A DNA stretch of 64,000 nt from Ampullaceana balthica (GCA_944989445.1 CALYLW010000043.1:1984501-2048500); one strand, 5' to 3'; positions 36,719-49,145 are shown, counted from the stretch's first letter. Program-made: numbers and translations. The notes: generated from the letters alone by a model not told the origin.

Positions 36719-39700
36719 ATGGTGGCTCTAAATGCATTGGAAGCTTGTAAAATTGGAGACATAGAAACACTAAAACAAATTGAAAGAGTATCCCCAACAA
36801 TAGTAGATTCAAATGGTGCCTCTTGTTTGCACTATGCTGCCAGAGGTGGAAGTGTCGTTGTTGTAGAATACCTCGTTAAAAAGCTAGGATTTTCATCCAT
36901 ACAGCGATCAAATACAGGGGCTACTCCTTTGCATGATGCCGCTGCAAAGGGAAACACTGCTGTTGTTAAGTGGCTTTTGGAAAATACTAATACTGAACTA
37001 CAAGTGGATGAAAAAGATAGTAGTGCTGTCACTGCCCTTCATCTTGCTGCTAGATATAGACATTTACTTACGGTCGAGGTAATTTATAAAGCCGTATTAA
37101 CGAGTATTTAAACTAATTGTCAACCCCTTCTACTCCACCAAAAGGAAGTGGCAAATTCATTTTCTCAAAGAAAATTCTAAATTCTTTTTTTTCTATATAA
37201 CTTAAACTTTAATTAAAGGTCCATAATCTACTTCAGAGTCAGAGCTATTGCTGGTTTTGTGTATTTGGCCAAGATTCCCCCCCCCCACCTTTTTAATTCT
37301 GAAAAACATTTTTTAAACAGTGAAATATCATCAACGCCCTCTAGACTTTCACACTGAGGCATGTTCCCCTCTTATCAACATATGACTTTTCTTCAGTGCT
37401 GTACTACCTCTCCATTCAAAAACATTTCCATCCTCCCTCCTCTACTCCGATCATAAAAATTATTGTAAAAATAACTTTAAAAATAAATGACAACTTTAGT
37501 CATGTTCTTCCCTCAATCACTGGTGCTGCTGCCTGCACACTAAAGGCACATGTTCACTCGAAGGGTAGAACTCAAAGATAATTTACCACTCCTTATAATT
37601 AACCATACCTAGTTTTAAAAAGATGATATCCATCAAATATTAACAATAGTTTAAAAACCTCTATATTTTGTGCTGATTTTTTCAGTGGTTGCTGGATGAG
37701 GCTCATGCAAATGCTGGCTCTAGAGCCCAGAATGATGCTCTGCCACTTCACTTTGCGGTTGTTGGTGGAGACATGAACTGTGTGAAAATTTTGGTAGATG
37801 AGAACCCAAGGTTTGCAATTGATAAATATTTATATAAATTAGGGCTGTTATCGATTAATTTAAATTTAATCGTTAACTTTTGAAAAATTATCGATTAATT
37901 AATCGATAATTTCGATTAAAACCAAAAATAGAAATTTATGACGTCATTAAACTGAACATTTCTCACGAACATTGAAAATTAAGAATATTTTGAACTAAAT
38001 TTCATGACAATGTGTTGATACTTGATTTGTGCTGAAGGTGGTACGTCAGCGATGTATTTGATCCTTTAAAAGAGAATTGTTTATGGCAGTGGACGCAGTA
38101 AACGTTTTCACTTTCACCATCTTTGACTTTGCCATCCACAGTTAGCTTAAAAACAACATATTTGCTAAACTTTCTAGTTATATGTTTAAATTTAACTGCG
38201 CTGATGCTGTTAGCAGGGCCGTCTTAACGCATAGGCCCGTTGGGCATTTGCCCGGGGCCCACGAGCATATGGGACCCATGGTTATATGTTTATTTATATA
38301 TATTATGTATATTCATTTTTTATTCCTGCGGGGGAAGGGCCCTAACTATTTCTTTGCCCGGGGCTCAAAATGGTGTAAAGACGGCTCTGGCTGTCAGCCA
38401 TTTTTTAGTTGACGTCTGCCGGTCAACATAAATTAATAAAATAAATTTTAATATTACGCGGGAGATGTTTGTCTGTAATTATTATTAATTATTAATAATT
38501 TATTATTTATTACTAAAATTTTTAAAAAATATTATAAATATTTTCTTAAATTTTAATCGAATTTTTATCGATTAAAATTATTTTAATTGATATTTAATCG
38601 ATACAATTTTTAGCGATTAATCGAGAAATTAATCGATAATTTCCGCAGCCCTAATATAAATGAATGTTTATATTTTCTTTCTATATGCTTTCAAGTAGAA
38701 ATGAAAAATTCCATGGACAATTGTCATGTTCCTTTTATAGCAACTGACAATTTTTTAATAAAAATTCTACCTCTGACTGGTCTAGAATTAACAATATTTT
38801 AAAAGAAGCTGTTAATACACAATGATTGGTGCTGCATGTGTTTTTGTTTATTTTTAAATCCCTTATATATGAACTTCACCGCCGTCTCTGTCTTGGGCGG
38901 GCGGAAAAACAAAAGTAAAAAATGACCCACTTCCCGTGAAGGCATCGAGCTGAAATTTGGCACACGGACCCGTGTCACCTAACAATGCATCGTCTCAAAA
39001 TTTCAGATCGATCGAACGTACTGTAATTAAGTTAATGCATTTTTAGTTTAGCTATATAAAAGTACAGTCGAAACCGGTTAAGTCGACGGCGTTGGGGTAT
39101 GAAAAATGGCGTCGACATAACCGATGATCAAGTTAAAACGAAAACCAATATGGCGGCAAAATATTAACATGTGCTTGAAATTTCTTTATGTACGTGATTA
39201 ATTAGTTAGCGTTAATTAGTGATGGGACGATTAATCGGAATCGTATTGGAACCCTAATATTTCTTCACTCTTTCCTAAGGTTGTAATGACCATTCGTTTA
39301 AAATTTAAATATAGCCATGGTTCCCACTCAGGAAAACGGGAAAAAGTCAGGAATTCTTAAAAAAAATTTCTCGGCCTTGAAAGTCGGGAAAAGTTATGAC
39401 ACTAATCGGGAGTTTTATAAATATATTTAATTTATTTTTATATATATATTTATGCCGAAGTAAAGGACTTTGATTACGTCTCTGTGGTATGTTTCGATTC
39501 CATTTAATAAAAAAAATTTACCAGTTTATAATTGTCTGCGCATGCGTTAAAAGGTCAAATTTTTCACCTCGCTTCGTCACATGCTGCGTGTGGCATGTCA
39601 CAGCCGCTCGCGTTTGCCGTCGTATCAAAAATACAAATAAACTAATCAATATGGTAATTTTAAGTTTAATGCTTTTGACGTGCAGGATATCTGTTACTAT

Positions 39701-42518
39701 CAGAACGCTCTCGAATTTCCTCAGTCAATCAAACTTGTAATATAAATAAAACTATTGTGGCCTTGACCGTTGATCACAGCACGCTGTGGGCTGTGTGTTA
39801 GACCTCGGCCAGCAACTACCTAAGTCTAAGCGAATTTTTAAAAAAAACATTCCTTATCAGAAATGATTTGATTTCATCGTCACGCGCGTGTTAGTCACAG
39901 TCACGTATCTTACTGGTAACAAAGCAACATCAAACTTTTAAAAGAATAATAATTTTTTTATTTGATTAAATAAAAACCACCGTCGATTCTCGATACAAAC
40001 CTTTATTTTCATTTCTAAAGATATTCGTTTATCTTAAAAAATAAAATGATTAATACATCAGAAAATGAATTAAGTTTAATAATAATATAACATGCACTGC
40101 GAAATAACGACGATTAACTACCTCTAACGCGATTGTCCAGTACCTCGGGTGAATACATACTCCATGGATACACGTCGAACTAATAATTCACACACGCAAA
40201 ACATCTGGTAATTTTTATTGAAATCTCGTAGAATCACACAATAGCCGGAGGTCTCGAAGAAAGCGAGATGTCAACACTGTTTTGAACTAAAAATGCAGAG
40301 TTCATTGCTAGGCCAACCGACGAGGATCGAGGTAAACCAACGTTAAGTTGCAAATTTGGCCCTCTTTTGTGCTTGATGTAGTAGGTTTCGGCGACTTAGA
40401 AAAATCGAATTAGCCGATGAAAAAATGCTAAGACAAAGAGAGAATTAAGCGGTTCCAATAGTTAGTGGGGTGGTCGAGCTAACCGAGCTCGAGGTAAGTG
40501 GGTTTAGACTGTATATGTAGAAGTCGCTATTGTTTACATTTTACGGGTCACTTGACTTCACGCCAGCCATCGGTGAACACATCTCATGTTTTAACCAGGT
40601 GTACCGGCGTGCTTTTGTTTACATTTTACGTGTCACGCTGAGCTCGGTCCAGCGATCGGTGACCAGACCTTTTCCCTCTCCCCCCCCCCGCCCCCCCCCA
40701 GAGGTTATAAAGCAAAGGGAAGTTAAGACAGATTCAGTCTGTAAATGTTTGTCGCGTTTGAACATAATCAATACTTTTAGTTATGTCTCATATATAAGGG
40801 ATTTATAGTCAAAAACTTTGTTTTTACGGGTTTGTTTTATTTAAATGTTTGCTTTGATTAGAGAATGGGTTTTAGAAGTTTTAGTGTCAGTGTTGAGATT
40901 AATGGAGATACTTTCTTGCTATAACTTGTTTTGATGGCATATTTGAACTTAGTTCAAGTAAATTTATTTCTTTGTATATAGATAAATGTTTCTCTGTCTT
41001 ATATTTCTATACCATTCATCCTATTGCAATGTAATTTTGGTGAGTTGTGCGGAAACCCGCAAACATTTTCTACATTATTTTTAACTTAACACCTAACTTA
41101 CACTATTTAGGGTGGGGGCCCATAAAGTGTTTTTTATTTCTCTAATATTAGCAATTTAAATATAATTTTAAAAATTGTCTACCAGTTGGATGGATGGATT
41201 TTAAGAACAAACTTATTACACAAAAACTGGATGATCCACATTAAAATACTTTAGGGAATCATACTCCTATTATCCGCTCCACAAATTCATTTTTCTTACA
41301 ATTTTGTGCATGTGTTTTTCAAAGTCTTCCAGTATTTCTTTTTAACTACGGTTGAGCTATTTAAATATAATTTATAAAATAACTATTTCATGGGTGCATG
41401 AATTAGACGATCCAAGTAAAAATGTATCAGTCTTTCAATATTAAAATAGTAAAGGTTACTGAACTCATAATATTTACTACTGTGGAACAAGTATCCATTA
41501 TACTTGGATTACATTATCCATACCGGAACGGGATCACATGAACAGCAACCACTGGGAATGGGGACACAAATGGTGAATTGGAAAATGAAATCCAAAAAGA
41601 GAATGCGATCCAATACGAAAATGGGACTAGAACAGAAACTGGCATGTTTACAAAAGCTATTACTATTATGAATGTGTTTGTAGACAATATATAAAAATTG
41701 ACTTTTGTTTACTAAGGGGGCATATTTTTGATTTGGTCCTAAATTTTTTATGATATTTATGTTTCTTACTCATTTATTTGGAAGACCCATGCTTCATACA
41801 TGTTTAAGCATCTTTATTAAATTTTTAAAAAGATACCCTATTTCTTAATTAAGAATATACATTGTTTTTATAGTCAACAATAACTTGGCCCCATTGGCAG
41901 TTCATGTTACCCTACTTATTTTAATTTTTTTTTAAAGGCTGATCAACATGCAAATGAACAATGGAACCACAGCTGTATATCTTGCTTGTCAAGAAGGGTA
42001 TTTAGATATCCTCAAATATCTTGTAAGCCGGAATGGAGCAACAAAAATTAAAGCATATGATGCCATGTCCTGTCTTCATGCAGCAGCTCAAATGGGACAT
42101 CTGGATGTTGTACAATGGTTGGTCAGTAAAATTCTAAATCATAAAGTGTTTTTTTCTGATTTAATAAGAGTGAGAGTGGGGATTTTTAGGGTAATATTAT
42201 TATTAATTTACAGCAATAAAATTGCATTTATTATTAATTTGTTGCTCTCTTTAAAAAAAATTAAAAGAAACTATTTTTTTAATGCATGTAGAATGTCTCA
42301 TATACATTTTTATAATTTTTTTTTACTTGAAGATAAAGCAAGAGAAATGCAACCCAAATGACAGAGACTTTGAAGGATCAACTCCCCTTCACTATGCAGC
42401 AAGCAAAGGACATGCTAAAATTGTTGAATGGATGCTTAAAGACGGCGGGGCTAAAATTACTCTGGATAATCTTGGAGGGAGTCCATTACACAATGCAGCA
42501 GAAGTAGGAGAAATTCAG
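36719..42518 (+). CDS. ESPN: Espin-type ankyrin-repeat gene, first four exons (gene continues)
   Basis: Exons 36719-37078, 37686-37810, 41938-42121 and 42333-42518 join in phase to 285 codons; donors and acceptors are canonical (GAG|GTAATT, TTCAG|TGG, AAG|GTTTGC, AAAG|GCT, TTG|GTCAGT, GAAG|ATA, CAG|GTCAGT). The ATG has a good context (caaagATGG); a start further upstream would need TTG. The product is a run of ankyrin repeats with the espin pattern: GATPLHDAAAKG, ALHLAARY, ALPLHFAVVGGD, VYLACQEGYLD, CLHAAAQMGHLDVVQWL, TPLHYAASKGHAKIVEWML and GSPLHNAAEVGEIQ. These align with the N-terminal repeats of vertebrate espin and espin-like. Espins bundle actin filaments in stereocilia and microvilli. 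The C-terminal actin-binding part was not found before the window ends, so this is a partial gene. ESPN versus ESPNL cannot be separated here. Confidence 0.85.
37840..38653. mobile_element. hAT element with 8-bp TSD and a decayed BED finger (814 bp)
   Basis: Ends are tagggctgttatcgattaat and cgataatttccgcagcccta, with a perfect 8-bp duplication ATATAAAT outside both (37832-37839, 38654-38661), the hAT hallmark. On the minus strand at about 37990-38185 a BED-type zinc finger is readable (CVHCHKQF ... KGSNTSLTYHLQH). The rest of the transposase is gone. It sits in espin intron 2 and is itself interrupted by a smaller MITE. A second copy is at 55564-56267. Confidence 0.75.
38214..38389. mobile_element. 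176-bp hAT-type MITE nested in the 37840 element
   Basis: Ends cagggccgtcttaacgc and gtgtaaagacggctctg are inverted, and the flanks GCTGTTAG (38206-38213) and GCTGTCAG (38390-38397) form an 8-bp duplication with one mismatch. No coding capacity. Confidence 0.7.
38855..40845. repeat. Dispersed repeat family B, copy 2, split by a Tigger-like insertion
   Basis: Left part 38855-39064 matches 35368 onwards (aaatcccttatat ... catttttagttta) and right part 40512-40845 matches its end (atataagggatttatagtca). The Tigger-like element 39065-40511 lies between, so family B was there first. Intronic to the espin gene. Confidence 0.65.
39065..40511. mobile_element. Tigger/pogo-like non-autonomous element, copy 3 (1,447 bp)
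   Basis: Starts cagtcgaaaccggttaagtc, ends gtaagtgggtttagactg, with TA on both sides (39063-39064, 40512-40513). Full-length relative of copies 1 and 2; inserted into repeat family B in espin intron 2. Confidence 0.75.
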
Positions 42519-42544
42519 GTCAGTTACTAAAGAAAAAATGTCAT

Positions 42545-42745
42545 TGTAACATTAATAGCTTCTGACTGTTTTAACCATCTTACACTATAGTAGCATCTTT
42601 CACTTCTGACTGTTTTAACCATCTTACACTATAGTAGCATCTTTCACTTCTGACTGTTTTAACCATCTTACACTATAGTAGCATCTTTCACCTCTGACTG
42701 TTTTGACCATCTTACACTATAGTAGCATCTTTCACTTCTGACTGT
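42545..42745. repeat. 44-bp tandem repeat, about 4.5 copies
   Basis: 'cttctgactgttttaaccat' plus 'cttacactatagtagcatct' recurs at 44-base spacing with one or two differences. It begins about 25 bases past the espin exon 4 donor. Confidence 0.85.
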
Positions 42746-44149
42746 CTTTTATTTATCTGATTATGCTGTAACATCTGTAACTGCCATTAGTTAGTCATAC
42801 TGTCCTAAATGTGCAACTGCTTAATATCTTGACAAGCTACTTCCTGTGTACCACACAATTCACTTTATACAAATATAACCTACATTATAATTAATATCCT
42901 TGAAATAAATACAATGTATTGCTATGTAAATGTAATGGTGATATTTTATATGATATAAAGCTTTAGTTATCTCTACTTGTATGGGCAAAACCTAAAAGCA
43001 GTTTCTCTCAAGATATCGGAAAATCACATTTAACAAGATGGCAAATGCACCCTTGGCAATGGAAATTGTTTTGAATTGTTAAAAACTAGGAATTAACTAC
43101 TGCCTGCATGAGCTCTGATGAATTCTCTAACTTCAATTAGCTGATTTGCTACTTCTTCCTGCCTTTCACTTATATGCACCCTGGACTTCACCTCTATGCC
43201 CAGATTTAAAACTGCAATGAACCATCGCTGCTCCTTTATCTTGATCTTTTTAGTCTTGGTCTCTACATCTGAACTAGCCAGCAATGGAAAGGGACTAGGG
43301 TTCATTCTCTTGAAAAGGCAAAATTTTGAATGTCATTGTTCTTCACAATGAATATGTGTTTTTATTTTATACTAAAGGCTTCTCTACCAATTTCTGTTCA
43401 GTTTGTTGTGTCTCATTTGTCTCAGACACCAAGGGTAAACTTCTTTCACTTGAGAGGAAAACATTCATCTTGTGGTATACAACCATAAGCTTCTCGCAGT
43501 ATATCTCAGTTTTCTTGTGCCCTTTGCAAGATCAAACATTTACGGTATATACTCGTTCTATAGCCCGTTCATTCATATGCCGACACTTTTGGGAGAGAAT
43601 AGTATAAAAAGTGTGTAACCCGCTTGTAAGCCGACCCCAAAAAATAATAGGACAGCGTAAACAAAATTGAACACGTTTTTTGAAAAACTACAAGCTAAAT
43701 CGGTCATTATCATTGTTTAATTTTGTTTAGGTTGAAGAACGAAGAGATTTGAATAACAGAGAAGATGGATGTCATTTTTTATAGCATTCGTTTAGTATTT
43801 CCTACTACTTTGTCTTTGTGCTCTTTCTTAGGTAGTTACCGGTATTTTTTTTGTCTCTTTAGTAAACAGTGGCGAAAGCATGTACATGTACATTAAAATT
43901 TATTGTTGAAAAAAAATTTGTAAAACAGTTTATTAAAACATTCACAAAAATAAATAAAATGAATAAATAAGGTAAGTGCAGATGTTTAATAATATTTGAT
44001 AGCCTCTGGTAGAGCAGTCGAATCTTGTAGAATGTAGACAAGAACCTTGATGATCTACAACAGTGGTTCTCAAAATTTTTTGGCCTACCGCCCACTTTCC
44101 AGTAAAAATATTACTCAGCGCCCCCCTAATTTTTTTATTATTATTCGAA

Positions 44150-46245
44150 CACAGGGATAGGCAAACTACGATCCGCGGGCCACATGCGGCCGGTAGGCAT
44201 GCACATGTGGCAATCTTGTGTCATGTTAATTTTCTTTGCTTAGAATTTTTGATATATTTTTGAAATTTTATTCCCAGCATTTGATTCGAATCTAGAGATA
44301 TATAATCGGTTTTATGCCCTCAGAATCATTAGTCATTAATTGTTAACATACCTGTTCGAAACTACATTTCAGCTCAACAGAATTGGCTTTTGTTTACGAT
44401 TTACATTTCGACTGGTTTTGAAAATTTGTGATTTAAAAGGAAATATTCGTTTATTTAACCATGATTGCTACCAAAGAAAGTAAGATTGAGGACGAATGTA
44501 TTATTTAAATGACGAATTAACTGTTAAATATCGTTTCACGAGCGTTGGGAGGAAAGCAGCCTGCTTGCTGTGCCGTGAGTGTGTGAGCGTCTTTAATGAG
44601 TGCGACTTAAAAAGATACCACCAAACAAAACATTTGTGTTTCGGGCACAAATTTAACGAACCAACAGAGAAAAGGGAAATGCAAGAAGTTTGTTAATAAT
44701 TTAAAGAAGCAGCAAAATGTTTTCACCAAAAGTCTTAAATACAAGATGCTGCAACATCTGGAGATATCTCATAAGATCGTAAAACGGAACAAGCCTTTTT
44801 CTGACAGTGAATTTATCAATAAATGCTTGACATATGCAGCAAGCGTTATGTGTATAGAACAGAAAACATAATTTGACATCATTTCTTTATCAAGGGAACT
44901 TTAATCAGACGTTTTGAAAAAAAATGTGACAATTTGATGCATCAACTTCGAGATGCAAGCAAAGAATTTTTTGGTACTCTCGCATTGGATTAAAGTACCA
45001 ATGTATAGGAACAGCACAATTTTTGGTATTTATACGGGTAATACATCCTTGATTCGAGCTTAACGAAGAATTACTCTGTGTTGAGGCTCTCAAAGCCACA
45101 ACTACAGAACAGGATTTTTTCAATGCTGTTGAGAGCTGTGTTGAAATAACTGGGTTGGTGTGGAACAAGATGGCCAGTGTAATAACCGATGGAGCGCGAG
45201 CTTTAATTGGAAAAAGTAGTATGAACAATAAAATTAAAGAATATTAGCCTGACCACACACTCTTACCTCTCCACTGTGGCAACCATCAGGATAGTCTGTG
45301 TAAGGCTGTGTTGAATTTCAAGCAGTTGTTTGTATGATAAACTTTGTAAAAGCCAGGGAACTTAATCACAGGTTTTAAAAGCACTGTTTGAAGATTTGAA
45401 TATTATATTATCTACCACGGCAGTGTCCGCTGGCTGAGCCTGGGCAAGTTATTGAGGCGAGTATGAGATCCCAAGGAAGAAATAGTTATGTTGCTAGAGA
45501 TGAAGGGTTTTGTTTGTGATTTTGTTACTTCCATAGTTAATGAAAAGTGAAAGTCAGACTTCATGTTTGCCATTGACATTATGGAAAATTTGAATGAACT
45601 GAATGTCAAACTTCAGGGCAATGGCTTGTTTGCACATGAAATTTATGTGTATGTTAAATCATTTCAGACAAAACTCTCCCTGTTCTCCAGACAAGCAGGT
45701 AAAAACAGGTTTTGACATATTCCTTTGCTAAAACAGAAAACAGTTTCTTGTAAAATGGTTGACACTTACAAGGCTCAGTTGGATGCCTTTGCTATGAAAT
45801 TTGAAAGGAGGTTCCAAGACGACAAGAACCTGGAACCACTCTTCAATATCCTCAGTTCACAATTTAGTGCAGAAGCTGATTAAGCCCCAGAGGATATATA
45901 CTGTTAGAACTGCTTAACCTAAAGGCAGATTATAACCTGAAGGAGAAGTTCAAGTTAGTTTTTCTGCTAGAGTTTTTTCTGTTTTACTTTTGTTGCTTTT
46001 GCTAGGTGCGCGTTTCCAAACTTTAAAAAACTTTACTGTCAAACTTTTGACACTATTTGGGTCAACATACATCTGTGAGCAAGCTTTTTATTGTATGAAA
46101 ATAAATAAGTCTAAGAACAGAGCGATGTTGACTGACTGCAATTTGAATGCATTCATGCGAATAATAAACAGTAACCTGGTGCCACAATTCAAGAATAGTT
46201 CAACGCACACACACACATACACAATTTCGAAATCATATAAATGAG
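44150..46245 (+). pseudogene. Second hAT transposase, GTF2IRD2-like, broken and nested
   Basis: It begins at a second hAT-type end ('cagggataggcaaactacg', 44156). Plus-strand pieces in order: a BED-like N-terminus at 44496-44694 (CLLCRECVSVF ... YHQTKH), a catalytic-core segment around 45060-45240 (ITDGARALIGK), and the C-terminal hAT dimerisation region at 46030-46200 (GSTYICEQAFYCMKINKS). Stops and frameshifts separate them, so no functional protein is encoded. The pieces resemble the transposase-derived part of GTF2IRD2. The matching right end was not found. Confidence 0.65.
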
Positions 46246-46496
46246 ACAATGAACCTGGTTTGCTTCTATTAATTTAGAAATCCATGCTTTATTTTAGTCA
46301 GCAGAAATCTTAAGTAACCACAATTGACTATTTGCATTTAAAAAAATTAAAAAATAGTTACCGCACTGAATCTACTTTCCACTAAATATGATGAAGGAAA
46401 TGTAATTACGAAATTTTAAATTACGGCCCATATTTCAGGATCTCCTTTTCCAGCCAGAATTGTTAATAGCAAAGTTTGATTTTAAAACTAAATTAA

Positions 46497-46931
46497 TTAT
46501 TTGTTGCTACTTTTTGGAATAAGTTTGCAAATATTTATCAAATAATATTTCCTAGCAAATGTGTTCTTCCTTTGTGAACCGGACATATGGCGAAAGTAAA
46601 GCTTTATTTCCTGGCAAAGTTGACTCCTTAAGTTTAATAGAAAACAGAGATGTTTTAAAGAGCTACACAATGTATCTTCAACACCTTGAGCCTTTTCATC
46701 AGTTCTGATTTGAACTGTATTATTGCTAAACGAATTTTTCTTGATAATATCAGATGCTTGCTTATGTACCACAGACGGTATTAATTCATTTATAGACGGT
46801 ATAATTTGTTCTTTACCAATAGTATGAGATTTACCCGATTTGGCAATCATTAACAAAATATTGTAAGAAGCTAGCAAACCTTGTGTGATTGCTGCTGAAA
46901 AGAGTTTGTCTAAGTCAGTTGTTTGATACAT
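46497..46931 (-). pseudogene. N-terminal hAT transposase fragment, ZBED5/SCAND3-like
   Basis: An open frame of about 144 codons contains a block typical of the ZBED5/SCAND3 class: SYNILLMIAKSGKSHTIG, then ELIPSVV and NTVQIRTDE. It lies near the right end of the 44061-47237 element and reads inward on the minus strand, as expected for that element's own transposase. The catalytic core and dimerisation domain are missing, replaced by the plus-strand insertion. Confidence 0.6.
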
Positions 46932-47438
46932 TTCTACTTTAATGTTTGAAAATTATATAAATCCTTATCTTTTTTATCCCCGTTAATTTTATTTAAAATG
47001 TTCTTGCAGTCTGGAAGTGCGCGATTGCACATATTAAAAATACCAACTAAATGCAAATGCGGTAACCAAACCAATGTCCAAAACGTTTTTTTAAAAGAAA
47101 GATAGAGCCTTATGAGCAGAATACATAAATCATATTTTTCTAAATTTTCTCTTCCTTTTTTATGCTTTCACCGCCCCCCCCCCTGGATCGCTTCAGCGCC
47201 CACAAGGGGGCGTTAGCGCCCACTTTGAGAATCACAGATCTACAATAACAACACCGATATGCAATGTACATGCAGAAATCACCTGTGACCCGCTCATAAG
47301 CCAACCCCCCAACCTTTTCCCCTAGATTTTGTCCAAAAAAAGTCTGCTTTAGAACGATATATATATGGTACAAATCCTCCTTCTTCCCGCCTGGCACTTG
47401 GACGTGGAATGAGTTGCCTGAACAAACCAGGAAAACCA

Positions 47439-47672
47439 GGGCAGTGCTGTTAACTCAACGTGCCAACTTTTCCCAGGCAGGAGTAAAAAAACTCCCAAAT
47501 TAGACTAAAAATTCCCAAATGCATTAAATTCTATTGGCGAAACAATCTCAAACATTCCCATATTTAAGGCCAGATCCTCATAAATTCCCATTTCTATAAA
47601 TTTGCCTAAATTTGGCTTTAAAGAAAATCCAACGATTTGGGAAATTTCCCAGGAGTAAACAGCCCTGCTGTT
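47439..47672. mobile_element. Small MITE with CAGGGC ends
   Basis: Opens 'cagggcagtgctgttaactc' and closes 'ggagtaaacagccctg', an imperfect inverted pair. No coding capacity and no clear target duplication. Confidence 0.4.
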
Positions 47673-47674
47673 GG

Positions 47675-48225
47675 GTAAAACATCTATATAAATTAGGAAG
47701 AGTAGAGGGACAAGAACAGTTCCTTGTGGAACTCCTCAGTTAACTCTCATTGGTGCTTATTACTGTTTACTCTCTAACCTAAAGGAAATCTTGCATCCAA
47801 TGATGTGTGAGACCAGAAATGCCAGAATATTTACGTTTTTTGAGTAAACTAGATTGGTGAAAGTTTATCAAATGCTTTTGAGAAGTCAAGTAATATTGTA
47901 TCTGTGTGACTACTGTTATCTAAAGCCTTTAGACAGATCATCTATTATTTCGATTAATTGCGATTGACATGATCTGTTTTTCATAAGGCCATGTTGATGT
48001 AGACATAAGACATTATTTTTGTCATGGGGATTAGCTATATTCACTATATATTATGTGTTCTAGTAATTTACAAGTAATGCTATTAAGTGAAACTTCTCTA
48101 TAATTACCAGGGTCTGTTTTATCTCATTTTTTGTTTTTTTAAAGTGGAATTATATTAGCAAGTTTCCAATCCTGGGGCAATTTACCTTGGTTTAGACAAA
48201 ATACTTCAAGGATTGGGGAGTGGGA
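47675..48225 (-). pseudogene. Decayed LINE reverse-transcriptase fragment (CR1/Jockey type)
   Basis: On the minus strand the order is LPQDWKLANIIPL, a PGNYREVSLNS block, CKLLEHII, LLDFSKAFDKL and, after a frame shift, a PQGTVL-like block. This is the order of reverse-transcriptase motifs in non-LTR retrotransposons of the CR1/Jockey group. Several stops and frame changes show it is long dead. No endonuclease domain or 3' end seen. Confidence 0.65.
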
Positions 48226-48239
48226 TGTTATTATAATAC

Positions 48240-48480
48240 CAGAGTATTACCCGTCAAAAATGACGAAAGTTTTCAAAATAAATATATTTCAGCTGCTATC
48301 TATTAATTTTGAAAAAATACACATCAGAATAAAAAATAATGTTTCAATACAGAACTTTCATTTATTTTATTTATTTTTATTTGATTCATTTATTATCATA
48401 TTGAACAATTTTATGCGGAACGTTCGAAAAGAGTTATATTTGGTGCTATAATTTTTGGTGCGCACTATTGAACAAATCAG
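48240..48480. repeat. Dispersed repeat related to 50570-51000
   Basis: 'attacccgtcaaaaatgacg' followed by 'atttcagctgctatctatta' and 'ttttgaaaaaatac' parallels 'atcacccgtaaaaaatgacg' and following text near 50717-50780. Class unknown, perhaps Helitron-like; that is only a guess. Confidence 0.4.
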
Positions 48481-49140
48481 CATTACATCCAAGAAGCATT
48501 ACATCCATTACAGGAATTATGTATGTTGATGTGCAACATATAAGTAATGGTGTTTCTGCCATATCCTGTTGGTTACATAATGCTATCCATATAAATGTAT
48601 AAAAGAATGCATGCCTCATTTAATCTATGCCAGGTCTATGGTTTAAGTATACTTATTTAGAATCTGTAGACTTAATCAAATCCAGATGTAGGTGGAGACT
48701 TTAAAATTTTTTTTTATTTTATTGAATAATAAATAAAAAAAATTGTAACAGCACACGGCAAGCAATGGCTTACGGAAATAACATTGAAAATATCCTCGGC
48801 TACTTCCCTGTAGTCTCTGTAGTTTCAAGATTCTCAAAAACCCTGGCTCTAAGCTTCTGGCCAACATTAGTGATGTTGCTGATTCCTCTGTGACGATGCT
48901 GAGATAAATTTTCTTGATAACAGATTTTAGTGTGTGGGGGGGGGGACGATTTAGTGTTCGTGGTTAATTGACGGTAAATGAACATTTAAAATTGTGAAAC
49001 AATCACGTAATAGCATGTTGTAAAGCTGGCTCAAAATGGCAGATTTTAGTAATTGATTCCCATAGTAATTTGGATACATTTTTGTATTTGTCAAAACGAA
49101 TGGGATCCTGAATAAGTGATACTGTAGCCCGCACTAGCAG
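48481..49140. other. Non-coding stretch, no gene seen
   Basis: AT-rich, no repeat unit and no exon recognised. Confidence 0.4.
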
Positions 49141-49145
49141 CAAGG

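Larger units (their letters stand above)
44061..47237. mobile_element. hAT transposon with perfect 8-bp TSD (3,177 bp)
   Basis: Left end CAGTGGTTCTCAAA, right end TTTGAGAATCACAG, and ATCTACAA directly outside both (44053-44060, 47238-47245). This exact 8-bp duplication is diagnostic of hAT. G/C-rich subterminal tracts ('accgcccact', 'agcgcccact') match too. It carries a minus-strand transposase remnant near its right end and a second, plus-strand hAT remnant in the middle. Confidence 0.85.
43543..47368. mobile_element. Mariner-like MITE, split by a hAT insertion
   Basis: The left end cggtatatactcgttctata and the inverse of the right end (gttctaaagc ... tatatatgg) form an imperfect TIR, with TA outside both (43541-43542, 47369-47370). 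Both halves hold the related phrase 'cccgctTgtaagccgac' / 'cccgctcataagccaac'. Without the 3.2-kb insertion (44061-47237) the element would be about 640 bases. Confidence 0.55.

Noticed and set aside
43093..43305. 70-codon minus-strand frame starting MNPSPFPLL
   Set aside because: Reads like protein but has no splice context, partner exon or recognised family; could be transposon-derived. Not supportable as a gene.
43326..43607. Possible next espin exon
   Set aside because: The translation has none of the ankyrin or actin-binding motifs expected after exon 4 and no fitting acceptor.
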